This document shows positions 36,811-47,959 of a stretch of DNA of 64,000 bases, one piece after another. This DNA comes from Epiperipatus broadwayi. Its lineage: Eukaryota; Onychophora; Udeonychophora; Euonychophora; Peripatidae. The position numbers were made by a program, and so were the translations under genes. The notes below the pieces were generated by a model. The model was given only the letters and a program-made list of their open reading frames with translations. It was not told where the DNA came from and did not search any database. The stretch lies in contig JAQFVV010000017.1 in assembly GCA_028023455.1 (NCBI GenBank), forward strand, positions 6,914,098-6,978,097, given 5' to 3'. The stretch's first letter is position 1; each line of letters opens with the position of its first letter.

Positions 36811-37659
36811 TTTAATTCTTTAATAACTCACCGACTTCTGAATTACTGTTTGGTGTACTTCTTTCATACAGCTTGAAAAACAGGTTTTTTCCTGACTATG
36901 CCAAAATTGTGATGTACCTGATTTAATGTCACGTACAAGTAAAACAAAATACACCTAATTCGAATAACTATTATTCTCTTGCATAAAATTAAGATATCCC
37001 ACTTAACAGATACAAGATTTTATTAGTATGAAAATTAACAATCATTTATAATAGAATTATCATTAGTTCTACTAGCACCTGTAAGGCTTACGTAAATAAT
37101 AATAAGACAGGTATAGTCTGTATAATTACCCTAGGTCGGTCTTTGTTACCTTCAGACCCGAATATCTGGTTCTCCTCCCATCGTTGGTCCTGATCCGAAA
37201 ATCACGCTACACATAAGTCTCTCAGAAAATCAGGACTCACACTGACTTGTCTTTTTCTGCTAGATTATATCTTCTTTTAGTTCTATTGTTTATTCCTTAT
37301 CAATTTTCAATCACTAAATTATTCTGGGATTATTTCTGAACTAATTAATTAATTGTTCTTTACATTTCTATTCCTTCGTTTAATTAATTATTTATTCGGA
37401 TCTTCCATCTTGTTTTACACCTTGCTTTTTATAAAATCTATATATGAAAAACCATTTGTAATTTCTAATTTTCGTTTTTATTATATCAACTAGTTTACTT
37501 TTACCTGTAATTATTTAACACTTTTAACTTCTGGAGTACACACAATTTCAAATGTATTTTCTTAATATTAATCGTACTACAACATAACATCTAACTATCA
37601 TTTTTTGGCTGATATCTAACTATGCTTGACTTAGAAGATAAAATGAGGTCTTGTCAAGC
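36811..37659. other. Possible Gypsy leader/LTR remnant and AT-rich intron
   Basis: The block 37080-37260 is more GC-balanced than its surroundings and lies upstream of gag on the minus strand, where a 5' LTR would be. I find neither a second copy nor clear TG...CA ends. Confidence 0.35.
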
Positions 37660-37661
37660 AT

Positions 37662-37752
37662 TGGTGGCCTAGCGATTAGCATAGCTGCCTTCCAAGCAGC
37701 TGTCCCGGGTTCGCTTCCTCGTCAACACATTTGACATATTGAAAAAAAAAAT
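37662..37752 (+). mobile_element. tRNA-Gly(UCC)-like SINE head
   Basis: The stretch 37665-37735 strongly resembles eukaryotic tRNA-Gly with a UCC anticodon: GGTGGCCTAGCGATTAGCAT as D-arm/A-box, CTGCCTTCCAAGCAG as the anticodon arm (loop CTTCCAA) and CGGGTTCGCTTCC as T-arm/B-box. The T-stem and acceptor stem are mismatched. It is followed by TGACATATTGAAAAA, matching the tail of the SINEs at 6118 and 62940. So this is a SINE or tRNA pseudogene rather than a working tRNA. Confidence 0.75.
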
Positions 37753-37872
37753 GAGAAGGTTTTGTTCATAGTTTCTTTTGCAGAAATTCTGAAGATAGCT
37801 TTGCCTTTCCATGGCATATTTCAAGTGATCAATGCGTGTATGTTATTTTCTCACATAATGAAAACAATAAAG

Positions 37873-38198
37873 TATAAATATTAACCACTAAACATCACAT
37901 GATCACTAATGAGCGTGAGTTGAAAACGTTATTGCTTTCATTTTGGACTCAAAGCTTTCCAGTTAGCTAGAACGATAAAAGGTGGTTGCTGGTGAGTTGC
38001 ATTAGGTCCTAAGATCTAGATGCGATACTCTCAGATCCAAGGCTCCTAACCACAAGCTAGAAACTAGTCTAGGGATTTTGGATGAGTGCACTAGATAGGG
38101 ATTTTGTGCACAAACCTTTTTACATATATTGATTACTCTGACTTGCACTAAGTGGTGCTACTGCATGGAGAGTTTAGTCGCTGTAAATATAAATATTA
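37873..38198 (-). mobile_element. Foldback SINE-like element with 11-bp target duplication
   Basis: In reverse orientation, the element (37884-38187) starts with the tail complement ACCACTAAACATCACATGAT and ends GTGCTACTGCATGGAGAGTT. It is flanked by TATAAATATTA at 37873-37883 and 38188-38198. It keeps the phrase AACTAGTCTAGGGATTTTGG but only one palindromic arm, so it is asymmetrically shortened. It lies about 160 bases before exon 4. Confidence 0.8.
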
Positions 38199-38355
38199 TT
38201 ACTGTTTAAAGATCCTTATTTTATATAAACATTTTGAACAGTAATAACTTTTTTTAAAGTACATACATTTTAAAATCAATATTTATATACTTATTAGATA
38301 TCTATTGTATATACATTTAAAAATAATCTATTTTTAATGTTACTTATATTTATAG

Positions 38356-38612
38356 GTGAAATACCTGCTACAACTGAAAAACGGTTAAATCATTATGGGA
38401 TAGCATCTTTTGACTTGCAAGATTTTTTAAAGGGGGCAACTCTTCTCAATATGGTGGCAACTGTTGTGCCTAGTCCAGATACTTACCTGCAACCTTCTTT
38501 CATTGCACCTGGATCCTACTTAGAGGCAGGAACATTTTTAGAAGTCAGAATAGAAATAACCATACCTCTTTCACAAAAGTCATCCGAACAACTATCAATT
38601 GAACCTGAACCA
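38356..38612 (+). CDS. CFAP92: CFAP92-like ciliary protein, exon 4
   Basis: The acceptor TTATATTTATAG ends at 38355. The frame reads EIPATTEKRLNHYGIASFDL, QDFLKGATLLN and SYLEAGTFLEVRIEITIPL, matching my memory of the CFAP92 order (a GIAKL.L-DLL-G stretch, then YV-A-S-LKVKVEIACPL). The proposed donor is GTAATT at 38613 (moderate consensus). It leaves phase 0, which agrees with the phase-0 start of the exon at 53630. If the donor is not used, the frame runs three more codons to TAA at 38625-38627, giving a shorter product. The first two bases (GT) complete a serine codon begun in exon 3. Confidence 0.85.
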
Positions 38613-38695
38613 GTAATTATATCATAAATTATTTCCAGTTCTTTGTTTGGGTTTGTAAAATTATAAAAGTTAAACTTTTATTATAACTTAATATA

Positions 38696-38701
38696 AATAA
38701 A
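38696..38701 (+). promoter_or_regulatory. AATAAA polyadenylation-signal match after the exon 4 read-through stop
   Basis: An AATAAA hexamer lies about 70 bases downstream of the TAA that ends the exon 4 reading frame if the donor at 38613 is skipped. In AT-rich DNA such hexamers are common by chance, so this is only suggestive of an alternative short transcript end. Confidence 0.25.
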
Positions 38702-39974
38702 TTACTGAATGGTCTATTGCTAAGGAGTTAATAAGAAGTCCAAGCTCTTGAAGCTGTTTGTGGTTCATGGATTTGAATCCCAGAATCTGCCACTTACTGA
38801 ATCACACAGGGCGTAATTTAAATGATAAAAGTTTAAGGTCCTAAATGTTATTTACAAAAAAAATATCATTCGTAACAAATTTCCAGCATTTTTGTTTCTA
38901 GTTTTGTATGTAATATATTAAAATGTAGAGGAAAGTTACCTTAAAAAATGCATTTTGTTACGAACTAATGAATAGTGGTGAATTAAGAGATGACTCACTA
39001 AAATATTCCCCTGATTATAGTCTCAAAGAGGATATAAATTTGTTTTTTTTTTTATGTAATGAAACTATCATTTAGTCTAAATTATACATTTATAGTTTTA
39101 ACATATATAGTTGAGCTATTTTCCATACAAATTTTAAGATCTGGACCATGAATTATGACATGAAATCCATAGTTTTAACGTCTATTGTTCAGCTATTTTC
39201 CATAAAAAAAATTTAAGGTCTGGACCATGAGTTATGACATGAAATGTGATAGCATATTTTCTATCTTTGCCGGTCATTTTTCAATGCTCTACTTTGCAAA
39301 ATCTTGCAAATCACCTGAAAACCTCTTGTGACTTATAACTTTACTTTTATATACAGTTTGAATTATTCCAAATATTTTGGTAGCAGTTGTTCTATCATGG
39401 GTTAAGATATGAAATGTGCTGTCACATTTGATGTCATAATTTGTGATCCAGCTATACTTATAGCTTAAAATTTTTGTGTTTAATAGCTAAGCCATGGTTT
39501 TATGTAATAGATTTGTTGACATACAGACCTTAGTGCAAGCAGCATAAAGAGAGCCAATCACTAGTCATCTTTTCACTAGGTCACAGTGTGCATTTGCTTA
39601 AAATAATTGCATTGTCTGTTATTGAATAATTTTGAAATAACTCGTCTGTCTTGATGTCAAATGCCAATAGTAATCTATGTAATAAGTCAGATATTTTTGA
39701 TTCTACAAAATTTAGTCAAAAAATATTTTTACGAGTGTGTAATTGTAACTAGGAAACCATTTTACCAATTACAAATTTATTAAAGATATAGATTCAGAAG
39801 ACTGCTATTGTGACATCAGAATGATACCTCATATTTATTCAATAATATAAATAACAGAATTGTTTTTTCTGCTTGAAAATAATGTTTCCAGAATCATCAT
39901 TTTAAGGATCTTTATAAAATTATATACTCGTAAAAGGTATAATATTAAGGCTTAATGCTAGAAGTATTGCTATA
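38702..39974. other. Intron sequence with a short tandem repeat
   Basis: At 39087-39250 two units of about 81 bases repeat (CATAGTTTTAAC or TATAGTTTTAAC, GAGCTATTTTCCATA, GGACCATGA.TTATGACATG). The stretch 38715-38815 has a B-box-like GGATTTGAATCCC and may be another tRNA-type SINE. Otherwise nothing was recognised. Confidence 0.45.
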
Positions 39975-40140
39975 CACAGAGGCAAAACTTTCCATACAGT
40001 AGCACCATTCAGCGCAAGCCAGAGTTATCAATGGATGCAGGAAGGTTTTTGCAAAGAATCCCTATCTAGTTTTTAGCTTGTGGCTTTCATCAGTGAGGAT
40101 CATAAAGAATGATGGTGATCATGTGATGTTTGGATTGTTA
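39975..40140 (+). mobile_element. Foldback SINE-like element, internally deleted
   Basis: It starts CAGAGGCAAAACTTTCCATA and keeps the left arm up to CCCTATCTAG. It then jumps to TTTTTAGCTTGTGGCTTTCA and ends with the tail GGTGATCATGTGATGTTTGG. The second arm is missing. No clear target duplication is visible. Confidence 0.7.
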
Positions 40141-41297
40141 AACTCATAACATATGGATTTGTGTAAACCACTATGTTGAAAACATACCCTACAAATTACA
40201 TTGTCTACATTCTTAAATATAAGCTTCACAAATTTTAATTCACTTGTGATTTTGTACACCCATTTATATTTAGTACATAAACAATTATTTTTCAGAAACT
40301 ATAATGGTGATCTTCATTGAATCTAGATTTGGATGCCTTTTGCATTTTGATTTAACTTACACAAAGTCTTGATGCAAGATAAATTTTCATATATTTTTTT
40401 ATCGTTTATGTTCAATATAGGAACGGTCTATTGTTTGAGAGTTCATAAAACGTTGATCACCAGAAATAACAGTTTGGAACAATGAGGTCCAAAATCTACC
40501 GCTTAACCACCACACCATATTAGACAGGTCTTATTTTTACAAGAAGATCATTATTCTACATATTTCTATGTATACTTCTTCCTTCTTCTTCAGTAATTTT
40601 GCTTATTCATATATAACAACATATCTTATTAAAAAATTCACAGTCTTACACCTTTAAGTTAATAATTTGTATTAATATAATATCAGTTTCGACTGTCCCT
40701 GGCAGTCTTCTTCATATCTCAATCTATTGCTCTACCTCTCCCTTTCCACCATTTTATTTTACTATTAATAATTAATTTTAGAAATTGGCAATTTGTAAAC
40801 AAATTTTATTTTATTTATTAATTTAAATAACATTAATTGCATTCAAATAAAATAAAAATATAGAATTAATATCAATAATTTATCAGTACTTAACTTTTTT
40901 TGGATACAATTTTTTGATTATTACATGGTGCATTTGGCAATCATTTTCATGGTTTTTATTTTTAACAATAAATCTTTTCATAGAGTACATTTTTTTCTTA
41001 ATATTCATTAAAGTTATGATTAAAAAGCATAAATAGAATCTTTAAAATGCTGTATCATCTTTATAAATAAACAAAACGAGTAGTCAACTAAAGTAAATAA
41101 TCAGAACAATAGGTTTCATTTTAGCCTTTAGGCTAAAAAAAGATATTTCAATGAATAATAAATATTTTGTATCAACTTTTTTGATAAGGCTTATTTCAAT
41201 AAAGAATACATTCAAGTAGTAATATAATCTTATTCTTCTCCTTTACTTCCTTTGCATTTCTTCATATATTCATATATATTGCTTATAATAATTTCTT
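40141..41297. other. Intron sequence, possible SINE remnant
   Basis: The stretch 40440-40525 read on the minus strand has an A-box-like TGTGGTGGTTAAGCGGTAG and may be a tRNA-derived SINE. The rest is AT-rich with no supported feature. Confidence 0.35.
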
Positions 41298-41492
41298 TCA
41301 TATACACTTTAATGCAAAAAAAATTTTTAATAAAATTTCTTTATTTTCATGGCAGTTTCAACAGTCTTCATCAGAGGAAGTTTGAGAAAGCTCTGATGAA
41401 GACTGCTGGATAGTTGAAACTATCAAGAAAATAAAAAAAGTTTTATTAAAACATTTTTTTGCATTAAAGTGTACATGAAAGAAGTTATTATC
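41298..41492. repeat. Hairpin (foldback) element
   Basis: Arms of about 80-95 bp (41298-41380 and 41395-41492) share ACACTTTAATGCAAAAAAA and CAGTCTTCATCAGAG as reverse complements, with a loop of about 14 bases. A related phrase occurs near 40690-40720 (GACTGTCCCTGGCAGTCTTC). Confidence 0.85.
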
Positions 41493-41960
41493 AGTGGTAA
41501 TATACTCTTTGAAATATAAACATTCAATTTATAATTACAAAAAATAAGATAAATAAAAACTATAGTTTTATAAAGACATTTTTAGTGATAATGTTTTACA
41601 CATTATTTCACTGTATCTTAATTATTTTCTTTTTTAAAATACCTTTTTACATTTAGTGTTGTTGGTAAAGCATTCAACTTGGGATTTGAACTTCTTATAA
41701 ACTACCGAGAAGTAAAGTCATGTATGTGTATTTTTTTTAAAAAAAATAGATACGTTTACATGCAATTTGAATGTAAACATCATATAGTCACACACACAAA
41801 AAAAATCCAACAAATATTTCTTTTTATTTTACAAAAATAAAATAAAATAAGTTTGCAAACAGGTAAATTTCAATTTCAAGATTTTAACAAGAAGATAAGG
41901 TCGAACAAACATAGTGACTAATTTGAAAGAAAATAAAGCATTTTTTGTGATTTTGCTGTG

Positions 41961-42546
41961 ATGTGATGTATTTTGGCTTCTCCTGAAATTAAGTCAAGAA
42001 TATCTCAGCAATTATGCCCAGATAAACCTGTTAGCCACTTTATTTTCCATTCCCCACTCTATGTCTTCCCATATTTTGCCCCATCACATTTCCACAACAT
42101 AATCTTTGTCAACTCTATGGCCTTTATATCTAAATCCCCCTTTTCACAAACCCAGCATAAAAACCAATAACTCACTTTCTGTATAGTCACTTTGTTCATA
42201 CCTATTCTCCCATAACTTCATTATCTGTACCCTTTCTGCTTTCAAGCATTTACATTCAATCAACAGATGCCTAATATTTTCTATACCTTCCTTACACAAT
42301 TTGCACACTAAATCACCCATAGTTTTCCATTTACATGTATATTCTCTTGTTGCTAAAGATCCCGTTCGAGCCTTAAACAATAAACTACTTTCCTTACTAT
42401 TATCTAAAATTAAATCGCATCCAATGTTCCATTTACTTTTATATATATTTAAATCTTCTTACTCTCTATACTAGTTCTCCTCTCTCCAACTTTCTATTTT
42501 TTATTAATGCTTCTATTCTTTTATCCCATTCCTTACTTCTGTACTG
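41961..42546 (-). mobile_element. Second LINE family, 3'-end fragment
   Basis: The minus-strand frame 42144-42380 reads FKARTGSLATREYTCKWKT, then CKLCKEGIENIRHLLIECK, a CxxC...HxxxxC zinc-type motif at the RT C-terminus, then FMLGL and a stop. The 3' untranslated part (41961-42140) matches 23205-23400. It is 5'-truncated at about 42546. Confidence 0.85.
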
Positions 42547-44261
42547 AACAGTGCTGACATCTAGCAGTTTTAATTTAAACTAGTATTACATAATGTAACC
42601 CTCATGACTGAGTTTACAGGCATAGTTTATATATATATTTTCTTTATTAGGTATTCTAAAATTGATTAAAGCTCATGTGTATAAAATACATTTTAAAGTG
42701 CTTTGAAAATAATAATAACATTTATAAAAAGTAAAATATATAATTTTTATTTTAAAATAAAGAATTTTTTTTTTAAAAAAAAGAACATTGCTATGGTAAC
42801 CAATTGAAGCTTCTTCATTCATCTGCTTTCATAAAGAGTGGGAATTATTGTTACTTCATGTTCCTTACTGGATAGAAGTTGGTAAAAATTGTTATGATTG
42901 TTTAAATATTATGCAGTCTCTGGGCTAAATGTCAGAATGTCTTCCCTAACCTTTCCAATGGTGTAGCCGACTATGGAGCTGTAAACAAAGAAATGCCTTA
43001 AAATTAAATGCAATTCTGCTAGTCTGTTAATTACTATCTAAAGCAAGTTAAAAATATGTGACTTCCAATATAAGAAAGTTGCCTCTAATGAACTATAAAA
43101 GGGAAATGTTCTTCTATGAATCAAGTTGTAAATGTACTTATTCCAATGCTCTAAATATCTGGAAAACCCTTATAGGAAAAACACACTGGAATAAATCACA
43201 AGAAGTTAACATTTTAATATTGTTGGCAGACATTTTAAATTAATGAGTTTAATGGACATATATCTACACTCACAAAGACAGAAACATATATCTACATTTA
43301 TAGAAATATCAAGGTAATTGAATGAACTTGCTATAAATTGTTTCTCAAGGAATTATTATGAATCCTCAAAGATTTTTCCTCTCATTCATGCTCTTCATAC
43401 AATCATTATCATCATCATCATTATTGTTGTTATCATCATCATTAATCATCCTATTTATTAATTAGACTTATTGTTATTGTTATTAATTTGTTGCTTGTTT
43501 ATTTCTCATCTGAATTCCAAACCAATTATTTGTCATTTAATAATAGTGTTAAAGTGGGGGGGGGGGGTAGAAATCAGGAAATATGATTGAATCTCCAGAA
43601 AGACTTGTATTTATGTGTGTTCAATCTGACCATTACTTGTGCCTATATAAATTAGACAATTAAAATGTGTATAGTCACTCCACCTTGTATATGGTCACCC
43701 ATTAGTTATTTTTAAATTTCCTAAACTAAAATTAATTTGCGAATATTGTGTTTTTTATTTTAGTGTTAATTTTATTATCAGTTATGAAAAGAGCAGTTAC
43801 CACGACAATAATATACATTTTATTTTGAGTTTTAGTGATAAAATGAATGGAAAATAAACATGATAGATAGGGGCAATCGGGACACTAAATTGATTGCAAA
43901 AGTAATTGCAACATCGGAAAAAAAAGCCATATGAAACATTTCGATGAGAAATCAGAAGGTTAATAAAATACACATCTATTTTGTTTCCTACATACCTATA
44001 TAGTAAAGTTAAATAAATATAATGATTTACTGCTGGTTTAATTACTAACAAGCAGAAAATCACTTAATATTGTCTTACCTTAAACCATGAAATATCTAGT
44101 GTTTACCAGGCTGTTTTTAGGTAATAACCTTCTTTTAATTCATTAAATGTCAAGTGCTAAAAATTTGCTTAATGAGGACAATACTAACTTAAGTTTAATT
44201 TTAAAATTAAGATTTGTTGATGTCATCAACCATCTTTATAATTTTTTGATACAAACCACTA
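42547..44261. other. Intron sequence, nothing recognised
   Basis: This contains an (ATC/ATT)n run at about 43400-43446 and a G homopolymer at 43555-43567. Open frames at 43058-43243 and 43797-44063 have no recognisable domain. Confidence 0.45.
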
Positions 44262-44355
44262 AACATCACGTGATCATCATTCTTTATGCTTCCTCTATCC
44301 ATTGATTACTCTGCCTTTCACTAAGTGGTGCTACTGTATAGGAGTTTGTATAGGG
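44262..44355 (-). mobile_element. Foldback SINE-like fragment
   Basis: In reverse orientation, the tail ACCACTAAACATCACGTGATC at 44264 (20 bases matched) is followed by a short piece of the arm (CACTAAGTGGTGCTACTGTA). Most of the body is deleted. It abuts the LINE fragment at 44342. Confidence 0.7.
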
Positions 44356-44898
44356 AGTGTGTAAGGAAGGAATAGAAAATATTAGGCATTTGTTAATTGA
44401 ATGTAAATTCTTAAAAACAGAAAGGGCACATATAATGAAGTTATGAAAGAATAAATATAAAAAAGTGATTATACAGAAAGTGGATTATTGGTTTTTATGC
44501 TGGGTTTGGGAAAAGATAAGGGGGATTTAGATATATAGAGTTTGTATAGGGAGTGTATAAGAAAGGAATAGAAAATATTAGGCATTTGTTAATTTAATGT
44601 AAATTCTTAAAAACAGAAAGGGCACATATAATGAAGTTATGAAAGAATAAATATAAAAAAGTGATTATACAGAAAGTGGATTATTGGTTTTTATGCTGGG
44701 TTTGGGAAAAGATAAGGGGGATTTAGATATAAAGTCCATAGAGTTGACAAAGATTATGTTGTGGAAATGGGATGGAGCAGAATATGAGAAAACTTAGACT
44801 GGGGAATGGAAAATAAAATAGCTAACAGGTTTCTCTGGGAATAATTGTTGAGAGATTCGTGACTCCGTTTAAGGAGAAGCTACAGTACATCACATCAT
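44342..44898 (+). mobile_element. Second LINE family, 3'-end fragment with internal 196-bp tandem duplication
   Basis: The plus-strand 3' end of the LINE is also seen at 23200 and 41961. The unit 44342-44537 is repeated at 44538-44733 with almost no differences (GTATAGGGAGTGTGTAAG against GTATAGGGAGTGTATAAG). It is followed by the 3' untranslated part ending near 44898. Each unit encodes the zinc-type tail (IENIRHLL.ECK). Confidence 0.85.
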
Positions 44899-45234
44899 AT
44901 CTCTGGGTTCTTGATACAATTTATGGCATGGCATTTTTAAAAGAAAGTCAACGTATGCAAATAGTTGCTCAACTACCATTTTGCATCAAATTATCTAAAA
45001 TCATTTTTCTTATTAAAAATTTGAATAACTGTTTGTTTGTTTTTGCCTACAAAAGATGTTTTAGTTTGTTTAAACGCTTATTTATTCTCTTTGAAATGAG
45101 CTATATTTTCATGAGTATCTCTTGTCAAAGTTTTTCTATTTGAAGATTTTCGAGCATTTCGAAAATTATTTCCGACATTTGTAGTGAGATGTATTTACAG
45201 AAATAATTTGTGATACTATAGGTAAATATTACCA

Positions 45235-45480
45235 ATATAAGTAACACACTAGGTTCAATTCCCATGCTAGTACTGTCACTAATCAAGCCAGCAACACCTG
45301 AAGAAGAGGGGAGAATAATACTCTCGAAACGTGCATACACTAACTTGTGTGCTATTACTAACAGTTGAATGTATCAGGAATATTTAAATAAAATTAATTT
45401 TTTAAAGACATTCAAAACTCATATTAGATGATGCAAATTATAGTACATAATTAAAATATACAACTATATATAACATTTGA
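45235..45480 (+). mobile_element. Penelope-type terminal repeat with tRNA-like B-box and hammerhead-like core
   Basis: A B-box-like TAGGTTCAATTCCC at about 45250-45263 is followed by the hammerhead-like core (separate entry). The family tail comes next: CTAACAGTTGAATGTAT, TATTTAAATAAAATTAA and ATATTAGATGATGCAAAT. The 5' tRNA-like half is missing or very divergent. This copy has the best-preserved core in the window. Confidence 0.7.
45275..45330 (+). ncRNA. Hammerhead-ribozyme-like core
   Basis: The order GTC (45275-45277), CTGAAGA (45298-45304, fitting CUGANGA), a helix II candidate (GAGGG 45306-45310 with CTCTC 45321-45325, one bulged A) and GAAAC (45326-45330) matches the conserved hammerhead core. 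GTC and GAAAC can pair through two or three bases as a very short helix III, as in Penelope-type hammerheads. Helix I between 45278 and 45297 closes poorly, so activity is doubtful. Diverged copies are at about 14270, 14420, 47963, 54240 and 55095. Confidence 0.45.
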
Positions 45481-45514
45481 TTAATTTTACAAGCATTATC
45501 TTTTAGCTTGTAAC

Positions 45515-46115
45515 AAAATTTAGAAAGTAATCATTCTTTCCTTACAAACAGCATTAAACAGTGGTGTTCAATTTGCAAGGATACTCTCGCCCCAGCTACA
45601 AGATGGAGACGTTAAGGAAGTAGGAGCAGCCTTTTTATTTCCGACGTCAAATACAATTATATGAGTCAATCTTAAGTATCTAGGAGTTAGAGTGTGAATT
45701 TATACATCATTCACTTTAAATCCATATCTTATTTTTAATATTCAAAAGTATTCTTGCAGATTGAACACCACAGTTTAGTGGCACTTGTGAGGAAATGATG
45801 ATTACTTTCTATAGTTTGTTGTAATCTAAAACATGGCACTTATAAAATTGATCAAATATTACATAATTTAACATTTAAGAATAATAAAAATAAATGGATT
45901 TAAAATGAACGATTTATAAATTCGTGCTCTCACTTATAGACACCTAAGATTAGTTCATATAATTACATTTGAGTTTGGAAATAAGATGGCTGCTTTTATT
46001 TCCTTAAGGTCTTTACCTTGTGGCAGGAATGAGAGTTTCCTCGCAGATTGAACACTACTGTTTAATGGCGCTTATGAGGAAAAGATGATTATTTTCTATA
46101 CTTTGTTATAACCAT
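45515..46115. repeat. Foldback element plus an extra direct copy of one arm
   Basis: The left arm (about 45515-45575, CATTAAACAGTGGTGTTCAA) is the reverse complement of the right arm (about 45745-45835, GATTGAACACCACAGTTTAG). A third, direct copy of the right arm is at about 46025-46112 (GATTGAACACTACTGTTTAA). The origin is unknown. Confidence 0.75.
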
Positions 46116-46436
46116 ATTGTATATCTATATTAAAATATTTGCAAGAATGGTACAGTAAACTGATTAATTATGGATCTGCCTTTACATGTCTTGGTTGATT
46201 CTTCGTAAGTTTGTGAAAACTTTCCTAGCAGGATATATATTTTATTTTAGTATTTGTCATATCTTGCAATATCAACCTTTAAAGATATAGGCAGGAATAG
46301 AAAGATGGTGTCCATCTTTTTTATCTTAATCTATTATAGCTATGACTGCATGACAATGAGATATTGACTAATGACCTCTAGTAGTAGTGGTGTCTTTTAA
46401 TTATACATTTGACTAACCATAGCTTTGTCCATTTTC

Positions 46437-47955
46437 AGATTTCTATCAAGAATTATATAGTAATAAAGAACAAATATCTTCTATATCTATTATATCTTCA
46501 GAATTGCCCAGAATTTTAAATGAAGAAGTGAGACATGCAATTAAATTTATGAAGAAAGGAAAGGCTCCAGGTAATGATGGAATTATAATTGATATATTAA
46601 AAGAAGCAGGTGAAGAAATAGAATTTTTTTTAGCAGTCATATACCAAATGTCTAAATGATAAAGATGTACCAGTTGATTGGAAGAATGCAGTATTATTAT
46701 TAATATTTAAAAAAGGTGATAAAGAAGATATTAGAAATTACAGTTTTATACAAAAATTTTACCAAAATAATTACAACTCATCTACAGAGAACATTGGATT
46801 TTCACCAACCGGATTTAAACATGGTTTTATTATAATAGATCATATCCATGTATTGAGAGGGGTTATAGAAAGGACAAATGAATATAAGTTGCCATTATGC
46901 TTTGGATTTGTAGATTATTAAAAGGCATTTGATTCTATAAACATTTCTTCAGTAACTAAAGCATTGGATCATCAAGGTATAGATCCAGGATATTGTCATA
47001 TTTTAAAGAATATTTATAAAAATGCAACAGCAACAATTAGATTACATAATGATACTGGAAAAATCAACATTGAGAAAGGTGTAAGACAAGGTGACTCCAT
47101 ATCTCCAAAACTTTTTACAGCAGTGCTGCAAGAATTATTTTGTGGATTAAAATGACAAGCTAAAGGAGTGAAAGTAATTGGAGATTATTTAAGTCATTTA
47201 GATTTTGTAGATGATGTAATTGTTTTTGAAAATAATGCTTTAGAGCTGCAGGAGTTATCAGATGAAAATAGGAAAGTGGGACTAAAGGTAAATATTAAAA
47301 AGACTAAAGTAATGTTTAATGGATTTTCTCAAAATATGAAAATAAAGATTGATTATGATGAGTTAGAAGAAGTTAACAGCTACAAATACTTTGGTCAGAT
47401 TATTAATACAGATGGAAACATAATGGATGAAATTAATCACAGAATTAAACTTGGTTGGAGTGCTTTTGGTAGAAAAACTTGATACTAAAAGGAAATATAC
47501 CTGTGAGTTTGAAAAGGAAGGTTTTTAATAAATGTGTTTTACCAGTTCTTACTTATGGATCTGAGACTTGGACACTTAATTGAAGAGCAATACAGAGACT
47601 TCAGACCGCTCAAAGAAGTATGGAGGGATGCATGTTGGGAGTAACAAGAAGAGATCAAAAACAATATATGGGTACGAAAACATGTGTTACTGACCTCATT
47701 GAAAAAAATTAAAAGACTGAAGTGGAGTTGGGCTGGACATATTGCTAGAAGAGACGATAATATATGGACAACTGAAATCTTAAACTGGATTCCAAGACAT
47801 TGTAAAAGACCAAGAAAGAGACCACATGTGAGATGGATGGATGAAATAAGAAAGTGTGCAGGGGTGATGTAAAAAAGAGAAGCTAAAGATCTGGAAAGAT
47901 GGATTGAACTTGGAGAGACCTTCATTCTGCAGTGGATTGATAATGATGGATGATC
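46437..47955 (+). mobile_element. RTE-type LINE, broken (copy B)
   Basis: This is the same element as 2680-4190, on the plus strand and slightly longer at the 5' side (starting FYQELYS.. then NEEVRHAIKFMKKGKAP). The piece 46964-47155 has YCHILKNIYKNATATIR and GVRQGDSISPKLFTA. The piece 47168-47482 has GDYLSHLDFVDDVIVF (a VDD catalytic box) and SYKYFGQIINTDG. A tail follows at 47684-47872 (IKRLKWSWAGHIARRDD). Several frameshifts and stops break it (for example TAA at 46919). The C-terminal tail is followed by the element's 3' end near 47955 (CTGCAGTGGATTGATAATGA). Confidence 0.92.
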
Positions 47956-47959
47956 TTGA

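Noticed and set aside
37665-37735. Functional tRNA-Gly(UCC) gene
   Set aside because: The T-stem and acceptor stem are mismatched, and the SINE tail plus A run follows directly, so it is a SINE head or pseudogene.
38613-38627. TAA as the definite end of the ciliary protein
   Set aside because: The exon at 53630 continues in the matching phase with family-like text, so the stop is probably intronic. It is kept only as a possible alternative end.
43384-43446. Additional RTE 3' end (ATC tract)
   Set aside because: No RTE-derived sequence adjoins the ATC/ATT run, so it is a simple microsatellite.
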